64,000 nucleotides of DNA. Origin: Flavobacterium antarcticum DSM 19726. GTDB lineage: Bacteria > Bacteroidota > Bacteroidia > Flavobacteriales > Flavobacteriaceae. A program made the translations under genes and the position numbers. Within the stretch, counting starts at the first letter, position 1. Each line of letters begins with the position of its first letter. The stretch spans positions 434,001 through 498,000 of the forward strand of contig NZ_ATTM01000001.1 of NCBI RefSeq assembly GCF_000419685.1. The letters run 5' to 3'. Below the pieces are notes generated by a model that saw only the letters and a list, made by a program, of their open reading frames with translations, did no database searches and was not told the DNA's origin. Of this stretch, positions 1-8,663 are shown piece by piece.

Positions 1-1181
1 TTACAAAGTGGCGACATTTCCTTTGGATAATCGGTAATGAACGTTGGTTGAATATAATTTCCTTCGCATTTTGCGCCAAAAATTTCATCTATCAATTTTC
101 CTTTACCCATCGTGTTATCCACGTCAATTCCCATTCCTCTTGCAGCTTCAAAAAGTTCCGCTTCCGACTTACCAGAAATATCAAAACCAGTAAAATGTTT
201 AATAGAATCCGTCATTGTAACTCGAGCATACGGCGCTTTGAAATTAATTTTGTGTTCGCCAAAAGTAGTTTCCGTACTTCCATTTACTGCTGTAGCACAA
301 TGCTCCAATAAATTTTCGGTGAATTCCATCATCCAATTGTAGTCTTTGTAAGCTACATATATTTCCATCGCGGTAAATTCAGGATTATGGGTTCTATCCA
401 TCCCTTCATTTCTGAAGTTTTTCGAAAACTCATAAACACCGTCAAATCCACCAACGATTAATCTTTTCAAATACAATTCGTTTGCAATTCGCATGTATAA
501 TGGAATGTCTAAACTATTGTGGTGTGTAATAAAAGGTCTTGCTGCAGCTCCACCAGGAATTGCTTGCAAAATGGGCGTTTCCACTTCCATATATCCAGCT
601 TCGTTGAAGAAATTTCGCATTGCGGTAAACAACTTGTTTCTCTTAACGAAAACTTCTTTTACCTGCGGATTTACCACTAAATCTACATAACGCATTCTGT
701 ATCGCAATTCTGGATCTACAAAAGCATCATGCACATTTCCGTCTTCATCTGTTTTTGGTAATGGCAACGGACGAATTGTTTTACTTAAAAAAGTAAATTT
801 ATCTACTCGAATACATTGAGCGCCAACTTTCGTCAAAAATGTTTCGCCTTCAATACCAATAAAATCACCTAAATCCGTTAGTTTTTTAAACACCTGATTG
901 TACATCATCTTATCTTCATCAGGACAAATCACGTCGCGATTCAAATACAACTGAATTCTTCCTTCGCTGTCTTGTAATTCAGCAAAAGCCGCTTTTCCTT
1001 GGTCACGAACACTCATCAAACGTCCAGCAAGAACCACCTTTTGACCTTCACTAAAATTTTCCTTCACCTGTTTCGAAGTATGTTTCACCGGAAATAAATC
1101 CGCAGGATAGGGGTTGATATTTAGGTCACGCAAAGCTTGAAGCTTTTCTCTTCTAATGATTTCTTGTTCTGAAAGTTGCAT
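1..1181 (-). CDS. lysS: Lysyl-tRNA synthetase (class II), 3' part cut off by window edge
   Basis: Charges tRNA-Lys with lysine in the cytoplasm. Translating the minus strand from the ATG whose complement lies at 1179-1181 gives an open frame of about 393 codons beginning MQLSEQEIIRREKLQ and running off the left edge. An OB-fold anticodon-binding region comes first (VVLAGRLMSVRDQGKAAFAEL), then the class II catalytic core with motif 2-like FRNEGMDRTHNPEF. These are typical of bacterial LysRS; the family is usually 500-570 residues, so the C-terminal third is missing here. The start is supported by a TTG-N20-TATCTTTG promoter just upstream (1201-1231). It is transcribed away from lipB. Confidence 0.95.
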   Translation of the reverse strand, partial: MQLSEQEIIRREKLQALRDLNINPYPADLFPVKHTSKQVKENFSEGQKVVLAGRLMSVRDQGKAAFAELQDSEGRIQLYLNRDVICPDEDKMMYNQVFKKLTDLGDFIGIEGETFLTKVGAQCIRVDKFTFLSKTIRPLPLPKTDEDGNVHDAFVDPELRYRMRYVDLVVNPQVKEVFVKRNKLFTAMRNFFNEAGYMEVETPILQAIPGGAAARPFITHHNSLDIPLYMRIANELYLKRLIVGGFDGVYEFSKNFRNEGMDRTHNPEFTAMEIYVAYKDYNWMMEFTENLLEHCATAVNGSTETTFGEHKINFKAPYARVTMTDSIKHFTGFDISGKSEAELFEAARGMGIDVDNTMGKGKLIDEIFGAKCEGNYIQPTFITDYPKEMSPLC

Positions 1182-1200
1182 ACATTGTATTTTAAGGGTG

Positions 1201-1231
1201 CAAAGATACGGTTTTCTGCAAAATTTGCCAA
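1201..1231 (-). promoter_or_regulatory. Promoter of lysS, Bacteroidota type
   Basis: On the minus strand TTG (1231-1229) is followed after 20 nt by TATCTTTG (1208-1201), matching the Bacteroidota sigma consensus TTG-N19/20-TAnnTTTG. It lies 20 nt from the lysS start codon. Confidence 0.75.
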
Positions 1232-1290
1232 CAACAACTTTTAATGGAAGGAGCCAAATTATATGTTTTATTGGAAGCGGATGTTTCGCG

Positions 1291-1377
1291 CATTTTCAGC
1301 ATTCCATTTTCCCGCTTTCCTTCCAAATCTCCCGATGAAAAATCGGGAGGATTTTCCCTCCAATCGGGGCTAGGTGA
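1291..1377 (-). repeat. Dispersed flavobacterial intergenic element, copy 1 (reverse)
   Basis: Read on the minus strand it begins TAGCCCCGATTGGAGGGAAA, has a central hairpin TCCCGAT-GAAAA-ATCGGGA, and ends GGAAAGCGGGAAAATGG. The order (GATTGnAG..GGAAA, hairpin, GGAAAGC) matches copies at 1443, 12711 and 19966. It has no reading frame and looks like a non-autonomous intergenic repeat. Confidence 0.6.
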
Positions 1378-1442
1378 TAATCTATTTGTATATTTGCAAT
1401 CGCTTGGGTTTTGAAAATAAAATACACTTCATTCTTGAAAAT

Positions 1443-1546
1443 CCAGCGTTAGGGATGGAAGTGGAGCTCTCCCGATTTTTCATCGGGAAGCGTTAACGAA
1501 CAGCCCGACCCGAAGTTTTTACGTAGGGGAACGCCCAAATAATTAA
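1443..1546 (+). repeat. Dispersed flavobacterial intergenic element, copy 2 (forward)
   Basis: It begins GCGTTAGGGATGGAAGTGGA, carries the same hairpin sequence (TCCCGATttttcATCGGGA) as copy 1 in opposite orientation, and ends with AGCCCGACCC and a terminal AACGCCC. With copy 1 it forms an inverted pair about 65 bp apart. Confidence 0.6.
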
Positions 1547-1561
1547 TTTCAATTTAATATT

Positions 1562-2284
1562 TTGAAACAGAATAAAACCATCCAGTTTGCTGATTTAGGA
1601 ATCCAAGACTACAAGAAAACTTGGGAATACCAGGAAGATATTTTCAAGGGAATTGTCGATTTGAAAATCAAGAATAGGAGAGAGGAAACTGAGCTTGAAA
1701 CGCCAAATTATTTTTTGTACGTGACGCATCCGCATGTGTATACGTTAGGAAAAAGTGGTGCTTTTGAAAATTTATTGCTTTCTGAAAAACAATTAGAAGC
1801 AAAAGGAGCGACTTTCTATAAAATAAATCGTGGTGGAGACATTACTTATCACGGACCTGGACAAATTGTGGGTTATCCTATTTTAGATTTGGAAAATTTT
1901 TTTACGGACATTCATAAATACCTTCGTTTTTTAGAAGAAGCCGTTATTCTAACCTTAAATGAATACGGAATCGTGGGAACTCGAAGCGAGGGAGAAACTG
2001 GAGTTTGGTTAGACGTTGGAACTCCATTTGCTAGAAAAATTTGTGCAATGGGCGTTCGTGCTTCACGTTGGGTTACGATGCACGGTTTTGCTTTAAATGC
2101 AAATGTCGATTTAGGTTATTTTGATAATATTATTCCGTGTGGTATTCGCGGAAAAGCAGTTGCTTCGATGCATGCCGAATTAGGCAAAGTTGTGGATGAA
2201 GAAGAAGTGAAGAATAAAATTCTAAAACATTTCGCTAAGTTATTTGAAGCCGAATTAATTTCAACAGAAAGTTTAAAATTATAA
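1562..2284 (+). CDS. lipB: Octanoyl-[acyl carrier protein]:protein octanoyltransferase LipB
   Basis: Transfers octanoyl from acyl carrier protein to lipoyl domains of 2-oxoacid dehydrogenases and the glycine cleavage H protein; LipA then inserts sulfur. Signatures seen are [16 protein letters not shown], the lysine in [15 protein letters not shown], and the catalytic cysteine in [11 protein letters not shown]. At 240 residues it is normal for the family. The start is a TTG codon: no in-frame ATG lies between the upstream repeat and the conserved N-terminus ([16 protein letters not shown]), and later methionines would remove conserved sequence. The stop codon overlaps the 3' end of convergent rnhB by 6 bp. 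Confidence 0.93.
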   Translation: MKQNKTIQFADLGIQDYKKTWEYQEDIFKGIVDLKIKNRREETELETPNYFLYVTHPHVYTLGKSGAFENLLLSEKQLEAKGATFYKINRGGDITYHGPGQIVGYPILDLENFFTDIHKYLRFLEEAVILTLNEYGIVGTRSEGETGVWLDVGTPFARKICAMGVRASRWVTMHGFALNANVDLGYFDNIIPCGIRGKAVASMHAELGKVVDEEEVKNKILKHFAKLFEAELISTESLKL

Positions 2285-2938
2285 ATCCAATTCTAATTGG
2301 TCCGGAAGAAGTTTAAACGACATTCTGTGGTATTTTGTTGGGCCGTATTTTCTAATTGCTTCACGATGTTCTTTTGTCGGGTATCCTTTATTTTTCTTCC
2401 AATTATACATGGGAAACTCTTCATGGATTTTATTCATATACTCGTCTCGATGCGTTTTTGCTAAAACGGAAGCGGCGGCAATACTCAAATATTTTGCATC
2501 TCCTTTAACGATGCATTGATTGGGTATTGATTTTAAAAGTGCGAGTTCTTTCGCTGAGAAAATTTTTCCAAAGGATCCTTTTTGTCCAAGTTTGGCGTTG
2601 AGCATTCGGTTTCCGTCGATAATAATGTATTCTGGAATTTTGTTTAACCTTAGGATGCCTTCTTGCATCGCTTTCATGGATGCATTCAATATGTTGATCT
2701 CGTCAATTTCTTTTGGATATAAATGAACAACTGAAAATGTAAGTGCCGATTCTTCTATTACAGGACGAAGTGATTCGCGTATTTTTTCAGAAAGTTTTTT
2801 GCTGTCGTTTAAGAATGGGTTTTCAAATGTGTCTTTAAGTACTACAACTGCAGCGGTAACAGGGCCTGCGAGGCATCCGCGTCCTGCTTCATCCGCTCCC
2901 GCTTCAATTATAAATCCCGAAAAATTAGATAATAGCAT
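2279..2938 (-). CDS. rnhB: Ribonuclease HII
   Basis: Cleaves the RNA strand of RNA-DNA hybrids and starts removal of ribonucleotides misincorporated in DNA. The acidic metal-binding residues are visible: Asp and Glu in [15 protein letters not shown], Asp in IIIDGNRML, and Asp in [16 protein letters not shown]. The open frame extends eight codons further upstream to 2962, but a -7 box (TACATTTG, 2967-2960) overlaps that position, so the start MLLSNFSGF at 2938 is preferred (219 residues, typical length). It converges with lipB and overlaps its last 6 bp. Confidence 0.94.
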   Translation of the reverse strand: MLLSNFSGFIIEAGADEAGRGCLAGPVTAAVVVLKDTFENPFLNDSKKLSEKIRESLRPVIEESALTFSVVHLYPKEIDEINILNASMKAMQEGILRLNKIPEYIIIDGNRMLNAKLGQKGSFGKIFSAKELALLKSIPNQCIVKGDAKYLSIAAASVLAKTHRDEYMNKIHEEFPMYNWKKNKGYPTKEHREAIRKYGPTKYHRMSFKLLPDQLELDL

Positions 2939-2959
2939 ATTAAATGGAGATCGTTTTGA

Positions 2960-2967
2960 CAAATGTA
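2960..2967 (-). promoter_or_regulatory. Probable -7 box of rnhB
   Basis: TACATTTG on the minus strand, 22 nt before the chosen start codon. No TTG is seen at the expected -33 distance. Confidence 0.5.
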
Positions 2968-3156
2968 ATTGAACTGTGTTGTATTATAAAAAGGATTTAA
3001 AATATTTTTTTATTCAATTTAGATAAAGAATCAGTTAAATTGCTGACTAGTAAAGAGGTTGTCAAAAGTTAATTTTAGAAATATTAGTTGCAAATGTTTG
3101 TTTTATTAAGGAATTATTAAGAAGTTTGCGGAATAACTAACTCAAATTAATTTTAT

Positions 3157-6100
3157 ATGAGATCGAAATTCAAATGGATTTTTACGCTGTTACTAGCGTG
3201 TTCTATGCAGTTTTCGTTTGCACAAGAGAAGAATGTTTCAGGAACAATTACAGAGAATGGACTTCCATTGCCTGGGGTTTCTGTCATTATTAAAGGTACA
3301 ACGAAAGGTACACAAACCGATATGAATGGTAAGTATTCTATTGGCGCTTCAAAAGGAGAAGCTTTAGTTTTCTCTTACATTGGGTTTGTTACGCAAACTA
3401 TTACAGTTGGTTCTTCAAACACTATTAATTTAGTGATGGTTGAAGGTGGAACTGAGTTGGATGTTGTTGAAATCGTTAGTACTGGTTATGATAGAACTAG
3501 AACTAAGGCGGAAACATCTTCAGCAATTACTACAATATCTTCAAAAACACTTGAGAACAGACCAAACGCGTCTTTTCTTAACTCTTTGCAAGGTACTGCT
3601 CCAGGTTTGACAATTTTGTCTGCTTCTGGTCAGCCAGGTTCTGCTAAGATTGACATGTTTATTAGAGGTATTTCTTCTATTAACGCTGCAACTGAGCCAT
3701 TAATTGTTATTGATGGAGTTCCTACAAACGGAAATCAGTTCAGAAACTTGAATCAAAATGATTTTGAAACTGTTTCTGTTTTGAGAGATGCTGCTGCAAC
3801 ATCTATTTATGGTAATAGAGGTGCGAATGGTGTTTTAGTAATTACTACGAAACGTGCTAAATACGGTTCGGCTTTAGATATTACTTACGACGTTGTAACT
3901 GGTTTTAATAAATTACCAGAAAACAACTACAATATGTCAAATGCAAAACAATTGTTGACTATTGAGCAAAGAAAGAATACAGGTATGGGTGCTGGAATGA
4001 CAGATGCTCAAATCGCTGCTTACAACGGACCAGACACAAACTGGAGAGACGAATTCTTTAGAATTGGTATGACTCAACAGCATAACTTAGGTTTGTCTTT
4101 CGGTGGAGCAAATACATCTAACTATACTTCTTTTGGATATTTCAACCAAGAAGGTATGGTTCCAACAACTGATTTCCAAAGATTTACAATTAGAAATAAC
4201 TTTAACGGAAAATCAGCAAATGACAAATTCAATTACTCTTCTCAAGTAGCTTTAGGTTACTCAAAACGTAATCAATTAAGTCAAGAGACGAATAGTGCTG
4301 TGAATAACAATACGATTCAGAATCCATTATTAGGAAGTGTTGCTGGATTGCCTTATGTGGCTCCAAATCAATTCGCAAATGGTGCAGAATTAATTGCAGC
4401 TATTGGTACTGATTTTAGTGGTCCAAACGATACTTATGTATTAGAGGATATCTTAAAAGGTAGTATGCCGAACGAATATTCGGAAACTAGTATTTTAGCT
4501 AACGTAGCTGTATCTTACAAATTAAGTGACTCATTTACATTAGGAAATAAATCAGGTGTTGACTTTAAATTGAGCGACCGTGCTTTTGCTAGAGCTCCAG
4601 GAAACTACTTAGCTCTTGCAGTTGCTGCTGGTGCTGGTGAAGAATTTGGTGGTTTAGAAGTGTTGTCTTCAACTAAAGATTTTACTTTTACGAATATCTT
4701 GAGTTTGAATTACTCTAAATTATTCAATGATGCACATAGAATTGAAGCTGGTGCTTACATGGAATACATGAAATCACACTACATTTTCTCTTCTAGACAA
4801 CAAAATGGATTAAATCCAAAAACTTGGACATTAGGAAGTGGAACTGGATACATTGCTCCAGACGTTGTAAATAACTCTTACATCCCTTCTGTTGGTGCTC
4901 AAGAAATTAATGCAGGTACTCTTTCTTATTTTGGTACTGTTGATTACGACTACAAACAAAGATATGGTGTATCTGGAGTTGTAAGAAGAGATGCTTCTTA
5001 CCGTTTTGTTGATGACAACAAATGGGGTACATTCTGGTCAGTTTCTGGAAGATGGAACATTGATCAAGAAGCGTTTATGGAAAACACTGGAGTTGACATG
5101 TTGAAGTTAAGAGCTTCTTACGGAACTCAAGGTAACCAGAACGTGATTGCACCAGCTTATGGTACAAACCCATTGTTCCCTGGATCTGCTTTAGTAAGAG
5201 ACACGAATGTTACGACAAACGGATATGACAATATTCAAGGTTTAGCTACTGGACAAGTTGCAAATACAGATTTAATTTGGGAAGAAGTTTCTCAGGCTAA
5301 TATTGGTTTAGACTTTAGAGTTGCTAAAGGTAGATTAGAAGGAAATATCGATTTATATAGAAAACAAACTGAAGAGTTGTATACTACAATTAGAAGATCT
5401 GCAGCAGTAGGTTTCTACGGTCAGGATGGAAATAATGGTAAATTAAGAAATAGTGGAGTTGAGTTAATGTTGAGATACAAACTTGTTGACACGAATGACT
5501 TTGATTTATCTGTATTTGCTAACGGATCTTACAACGAAGGAAAAGTAGTTGATATTGATATTGCTGATCAATCAGGTGAAGATTTATTGACTGTTCCAGG
5601 TCAATTGACTTACGAGTGGAACATGATTCCTTATTTAGGAGTAAATCAATCTAATGGTAACTTGTTGTTCTTAGATGCAGCTGGTAATGTAACTGAAAAT
5701 CCAGACCCAACTCAAGATAGAAGAAGAACTGGAAAATCATTGATTCCTAAATACCAAGGTGGTTTTGGTTTGAATGCAAGTTACAAAGGGTTCTACTCTG
5801 ACGTACTTTTTGCATGGGCTAAAGAAGTTTGGAAATTAGACATCAGTCATTTCTGGGCTTACCAATTAGACTTTATTGGAGATGACAATATTTCAGCAGA
5901 TTTATTGAACTCATGGACTGCAGCAAACCCAAGTGGACTTCCATCTTTGGATGCTACAAACCAAAACTTCAGTATGGATTCTGACCGTTTCTTAAATGAT
6001 GCATCATTCTTAAGATTACGTTCTGTATCTTTTGGTTATTCATTCCCTAAGAAATACTTAGATAACACATTTATGACAGGAGTTAAATTATTTGTTCAAG

Positions 6101-6222
6101 GTGAGAATTTATTACTTTGGTCAAAATGGAGAGGTTTCGATCCTGAAATGTTTACTGCTGGAACACAATCAACGTATCCTAATCCAAGAACTATTTCTGT
6201 TGGCGCTAGCGTTTCGTTTTAA
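3157..6222 (+). CDS. SusC/RagA family TonB-linked outer-membrane transporter
   Basis: Outer-membrane beta-barrel that imports oligomeric nutrients, energised by TonB, with the SusD-type lipoprotein as lid. A Sec signal peptide ends at FSFAQ (about residue 22). A carboxypeptidase-like regulatory domain follows (VSGTITENGLPLPGVSVIIKG), then a plug domain with IRGISSINAATEPLIVIDGVP and GNRGANGVLVITTK, then about 800 residues of barrel strands ending in an aromatic (GASVSF). The length of 1021 residues is normal. It is the first gene of a three-gene operon with the SusD protein 26 bp downstream. The substrate cannot be read from the sequence; no glycoside hydrolase, sulfatase or dedicated regulator is adjacent. 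Confidence 0.96.
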   Translation: MRSKFKWIFTLLLACSMQFSFAQEKNVSGTITENGLPLPGVSVIIKGTTKGTQTDMNGKYSIGASKGEALVFSYIGFVTQTITVGSSNTINLVMVEGGTELDVVEIVSTGYDRTRTKAETSSAITTISSKTLENRPNASFLNSLQGTAPGLTILSASGQPGSAKIDMFIRGISSINAATEPLIVIDGVPTNGNQFRNLNQNDFETVSVLRDAAATSIYGNRGANGVLVITTKRAKYGSALDITYDVVTGFNKLPENNYNMSNAKQLLTIEQRKNTGMGAGMTDAQIAAYNGPDTNWRDEFFRIGMTQQHNLGLSFGGANTSNYTSFGYFNQEGMVPTTDFQRFTIRNNFNGKSANDKFNYSSQVALGYSKRNQLSQETNSAVNNNTIQNPLLGSVAGLPYVAPNQFANGAELIAAIGTDFSGPNDTYVLEDILKGSMPNEYSETSILANVAVSYKLSDSFTLGNKSGVDFKLSDRAFARAPGNYLALAVAAGAGEEFGGLEVLSSTKDFTFTNILSLNYSKLFNDAHRIEAGAYMEYMKSHYIFSSRQQNGLNPKTWTLGSGTGYIAPDVVNNSYIPSVGAQEINAGTLSYFGTVDYDYKQRYGVSGVVRRDASYRFVDDNKWGTFWSVSGRWNIDQEAFMENTGVDMLKLRASYGTQGNQNVIAPAYGTNPLFPGSALVRDTNVTTNGYDNIQGLATGQVANTDLIWEEVSQANIGLDFRVAKGRLEGNIDLYRKQTEELYTTIRRSAAVGFYGQDGNNGKLRNSGVELMLRYKLVDTNDFDLSVFANGSYNEGKVVDIDIADQSGEDLLTVPGQLTYEWNMIPYLGVNQSNGNLLFLDAAGNVTENPDPTQDRRRTGKSLIPKYQGGFGLNASYKGFYSDVLFAWAKEVWKLDISHFWAYQLDFIGDDNISADLLNSWTAANPSGLPSLDATNQNFSMDSDRFLNDASFLRLRSVSFGYSFPKKYLDNTFMTGVKLFVQGENLLLWSKWRGFDPEMFTAGTQSTYPNPRTISVGASVSF

Positions 6223-6248
6223 TTTAAATGTTTAAAATTTATAACAAT

Positions 6249-7739
6249 ATGAAAAAAATAAAATATATTATAATGTCTGTCTTGTTTATGGGAATAGCAT
6301 CGTCTTGTAATGACGCTATTGACATTGTTCAAGATGGAGAATTAGGTAACGAGGTTACTTTTCAAACGGTAGCAGATTTACAGCAGTATTTAGTAGGTGG
6401 TGTTTATCCTAACGTTAGTACAACTTCTGAAATTGGTTTCACTACTGTGTTTACTGACGAAGTAGGTATTGGACCGAACAATGGTGGACAAGGAATTGAC
6501 TTGCATAGATTCAATTTAAATGCTTCTACTGGTGACGCATCTAGTTTATGGTTGTCTCATTACCGTTTGATCAATAGAGTAAATCGTTTACTTCAAGGTG
6601 CTGCATTAGTAACGCCTGTTGTAGATGTTGCAAACAGCATTGACGAAACAGCGGAGTACAATGATATTATGGCTCAAGGAAGAGCATTAAGAGCATATGC
6701 TTACATTCAGTTGGTGTCTTACTTTTCTACTGATATGGCTGATGATTCGGCTTTAGGTGTAATGCTTGTTGATATCGTTCCTGCGATTGATCAAAAGTTT
6801 CCACGAGTTAGTAATGGCGAGATCTACGCCTTAGTGGAAGAAGATTTAGCTTATGCTAGAGCAAATGTATTGAAGCAAACACCAGCGGCTGGTTACAAAT
6901 TCGTAACTAAATCAATGGTAGACGCTCTTACTGCTAGAATGTACATCTACAGAAAAAATTATCCAATGGCAAAACAATTCGCTCAATCTGTAGTTACAGA
7001 TGCGGGAATTACTTTGTCTGCTCCAAATGTATACAAGCAAATGTGGGCTGATGGAATTGGAGGAGAAATTATTTTCGCAATTTCAAGACCTATTTCTGGA
7101 ACTTGGGGTAATGTAGCTTCAACTTGGTACTTTAATAATACGAATGCTACAGGTGGTGCTTTCTTTGATATGGGAAGAAATTTATACAACTTGTACGCGA
7201 CAGGTGATTCACGTAAAACTACTTTTGTTGATCCTACTAAAATGGAAGATGCGAATTACTTAACATCAAGTACGTATATTACTACGGATGTTTTGCCTAT
7301 CGACAAATACCCAGGTAAAGGTAACCAACCATTGAGAAATGATCTAAAAGTGATTCGTTTGTCAGAAATGCACATGATCTTAGCGGAATGTGCTGCTAAG
7401 GATGGTGATTTGAATGGTGTTGCTGGTTATATTAAAAACATTAGAGATGCAAGATACACTTCTGTTCAGCCTTTACCAGCTTATTCTGATGTAACTGCAG
7501 CTTGGGCTGACATTATGTTAGAAAGAAGAAAAGAATTTGCATTTGAAGGTTTCAGATACATTGACATCAAACGTTTAGGTACTTTAGCTAATCAGTCTAT
7601 TGATAGAAATATTACAGACGACTTGATTAAAACGTTGCCTACTACGATTTCGAATACAGATTACAGATTTACTTTGCCTATTCCACAAGACGAAATTTCT
7701 GCTAGTGGAAGCATTATAGTGCAAAACCCTAACTATTAA
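6249..7739 (+). CDS. SusD/RagB family nutrient-binding outer-membrane lipoprotein
   Basis: Surface lipoprotein that binds the nutrient over the SusC channel. The start at 6249 (MKKIKYIIMSVLFMG) gives a clean lipoprotein signal peptide with lipobox IASSC; the open frame reaches 21 bp further to 6228, but that would put extra residues before the signal. SusD traits include the helical TPR-like region (AQGRALRAYAYIQLVSYF) and the C-terminal EMHMILAECAAKDGDL and ERRKEFAFEGFRYIDIKRLG. About 496 residues, as usual. It follows the SusC gene and precedes a Calx-beta-like lipoprotein gene by 12 bp, so the three are probably co-transcribed. Confidence 0.95.
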   Translation: MKKIKYIIMSVLFMGIASSCNDAIDIVQDGELGNEVTFQTVADLQQYLVGGVYPNVSTTSEIGFTTVFTDEVGIGPNNGGQGIDLHRFNLNASTGDASSLWLSHYRLINRVNRLLQGAALVTPVVDVANSIDETAEYNDIMAQGRALRAYAYIQLVSYFSTDMADDSALGVMLVDIVPAIDQKFPRVSNGEIYALVEEDLAYARANVLKQTPAAGYKFVTKSMVDALTARMYIYRKNYPMAKQFAQSVVTDAGITLSAPNVYKQMWADGIGGEIIFAISRPISGTWGNVASTWYFNNTNATGGAFFDMGRNLYNLYATGDSRKTTFVDPTKMEDANYLTSSTYITTDVLPIDKYPGKGNQPLRNDLKVIRLSEMHMILAECAAKDGDLNGVAGYIKNIRDARYTSVQPLPAYSDVTAAWADIMLERRKEFAFEGFRYIDIKRLGTLANQSIDRNITDDLIKTLPTTISNTDYRFTLPIPQDEISASGSIIVQNPNY

Positions 7740-7751
7740 TATTTATTAAGT

Positions 7752-8573
7752 ATGAAAAAATTAAAAGTTTTAGCGCTATTGCTTATGTCAGTTGCTTTTG
7801 TAAGCTGTTCGGAAAGTGATGGTCAATTAAAGTATGAAGGTGAGAACGCTGTGTTTTTTAATCAGCCAACAACTACTCAAAAAATTATTTTAGACGGAGT
7901 TAGTCCTGATATGGTTGCAACAATCCCTTTTGGTTTTGTTACTCCTGCTTCTGCAAGCTCTCAAGTAAAATTGGTTTTTGATGCAGAGAATTCAACTGCA
8001 GTTCAAGGTGTGGATTTTGCGATCGTGAATGACATGATAACTGTTGAAGCTGGAAGTTTAGGTGGCGAGTTTGAAGTAAAGTACTTCCAAGATCCTGCTG
8101 TTTCTGAAGGTAAAGTTGCTAACTTCATCTTGGAAAGTTCTGCTGTAGCTCCAGCTGTTTTCAAAAACAACTTTGCTGTTACTATGGTTTTATCTTGTCA
8201 AGTTGATTTGGCTACATTCCCGTTAACATATGACGTTGAAGTGTACGCTTTTGGTGAGCAAGCAGATCCACATGTACAAACATTTACTGTTGTTACAGGT
8301 CAAGAGAATTCTTTTAAAGTAAACTCTATGTGGGGTGTTAACTTCGTAGCTTGGGCTACAGGAAGTGCATCTTATGCAGGACAGTTTGTTTATCCAGCAA
8401 CAATCGTTATCAATTGTGATAATACCGTTGATGTAATCACTACAGGAACACAGTTCCTTGGAGGTTCAGGTACGTACGATCCAGCTACTGGTGTTATCGA
8501 TGTTGTAATTACTCAAGGAGTATTTACTGATCCATTTGACACTAACTGTATTTTCTACCCTTCACAACCGTAG
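7752..8573 (+). CDS. Lipoprotein with Calx-beta-like domain, third gene of the SusCD operon
   Basis: A lipoprotein signal peptide with lipobox VAFVSC is followed by Ser/Asp-rich sequence and a region resembling Calx-beta / DUF4843-type domains (DAENSTAVQGVDFAIVNDMITVEAGSLGGEFEVKYF). The C-terminal half (about 160-273) is beta-rich with a late cysteine and is not recognised. Its position after SusD suggests an extra surface ligand-binding protein, as SusE/SusF are in starch systems, but this is inferred from position and not from similarity. A strong terminator with a UUCG loop (8596-8625) closes the operon. Confidence 0.75.
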   Translation: MKKLKVLALLLMSVAFVSCSESDGQLKYEGENAVFFNQPTTTQKIILDGVSPDMVATIPFGFVTPASASSQVKLVFDAENSTAVQGVDFAIVNDMITVEAGSLGGEFEVKYFQDPAVSEGKVANFILESSAVAPAVFKNNFAVTMVLSCQVDLATFPLTYDVEVYAFGEQADPHVQTFTVVTGQENSFKVNSMWGVNFVAWATGSASYAGQFVYPATIVINCDNTVDVITTGTQFLGGSGTYDPATGVIDVVITQGVFTDPFDTNCIFYPSQP

Positions 8574-8595
8574 TACAAATTATAATTTTATACTA

Positions 8596-8625
8596 AAATC
8601 CCAACTTCGGTTGGGATTTTTTTGT
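8596..8625 (+). terminator. Intrinsic terminator of the SusCD operon
   Basis: Perfect 10-bp stem AAATCCCAAC/GTTGGGATTT with a TTCG tetraloop, then a T run. Confidence 0.9.
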
Positions 8626-8632
8626 ATTTTTG
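8625..8632 (+). promoter_or_regulatory. Probable -7 box of the subtilase gene
   Basis: TATTTTTG directly after the SusCD terminator T run, 31 nt before the ATG at 8664. No -33 TTG at standard spacing. Confidence 0.45.
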
Positions 8633-8663
8633 GAATTCGCATTTATCTTTTTAAAACTATACA

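Larger units (their letters stand above)
1182..1561. other. Intergenic region between lysS and lipB with two inverted repeat elements
   Basis: This 380-bp stretch has no convincing gene. It holds the lysS promoter (1201-1231), a reverse-oriented copy of the dispersed intergenic element (about 1291-1377), a possible -7 box TATATTTG at 1389-1396 for lipB, and a forward copy of the element (about 1443-1546). Confidence 0.6.

Noticed and set aside
48..690. Plus-strand open frames in the first 700 bp.
   Set aside because: They lie antisense to lysS, whose frame shows clear LysRS motifs.
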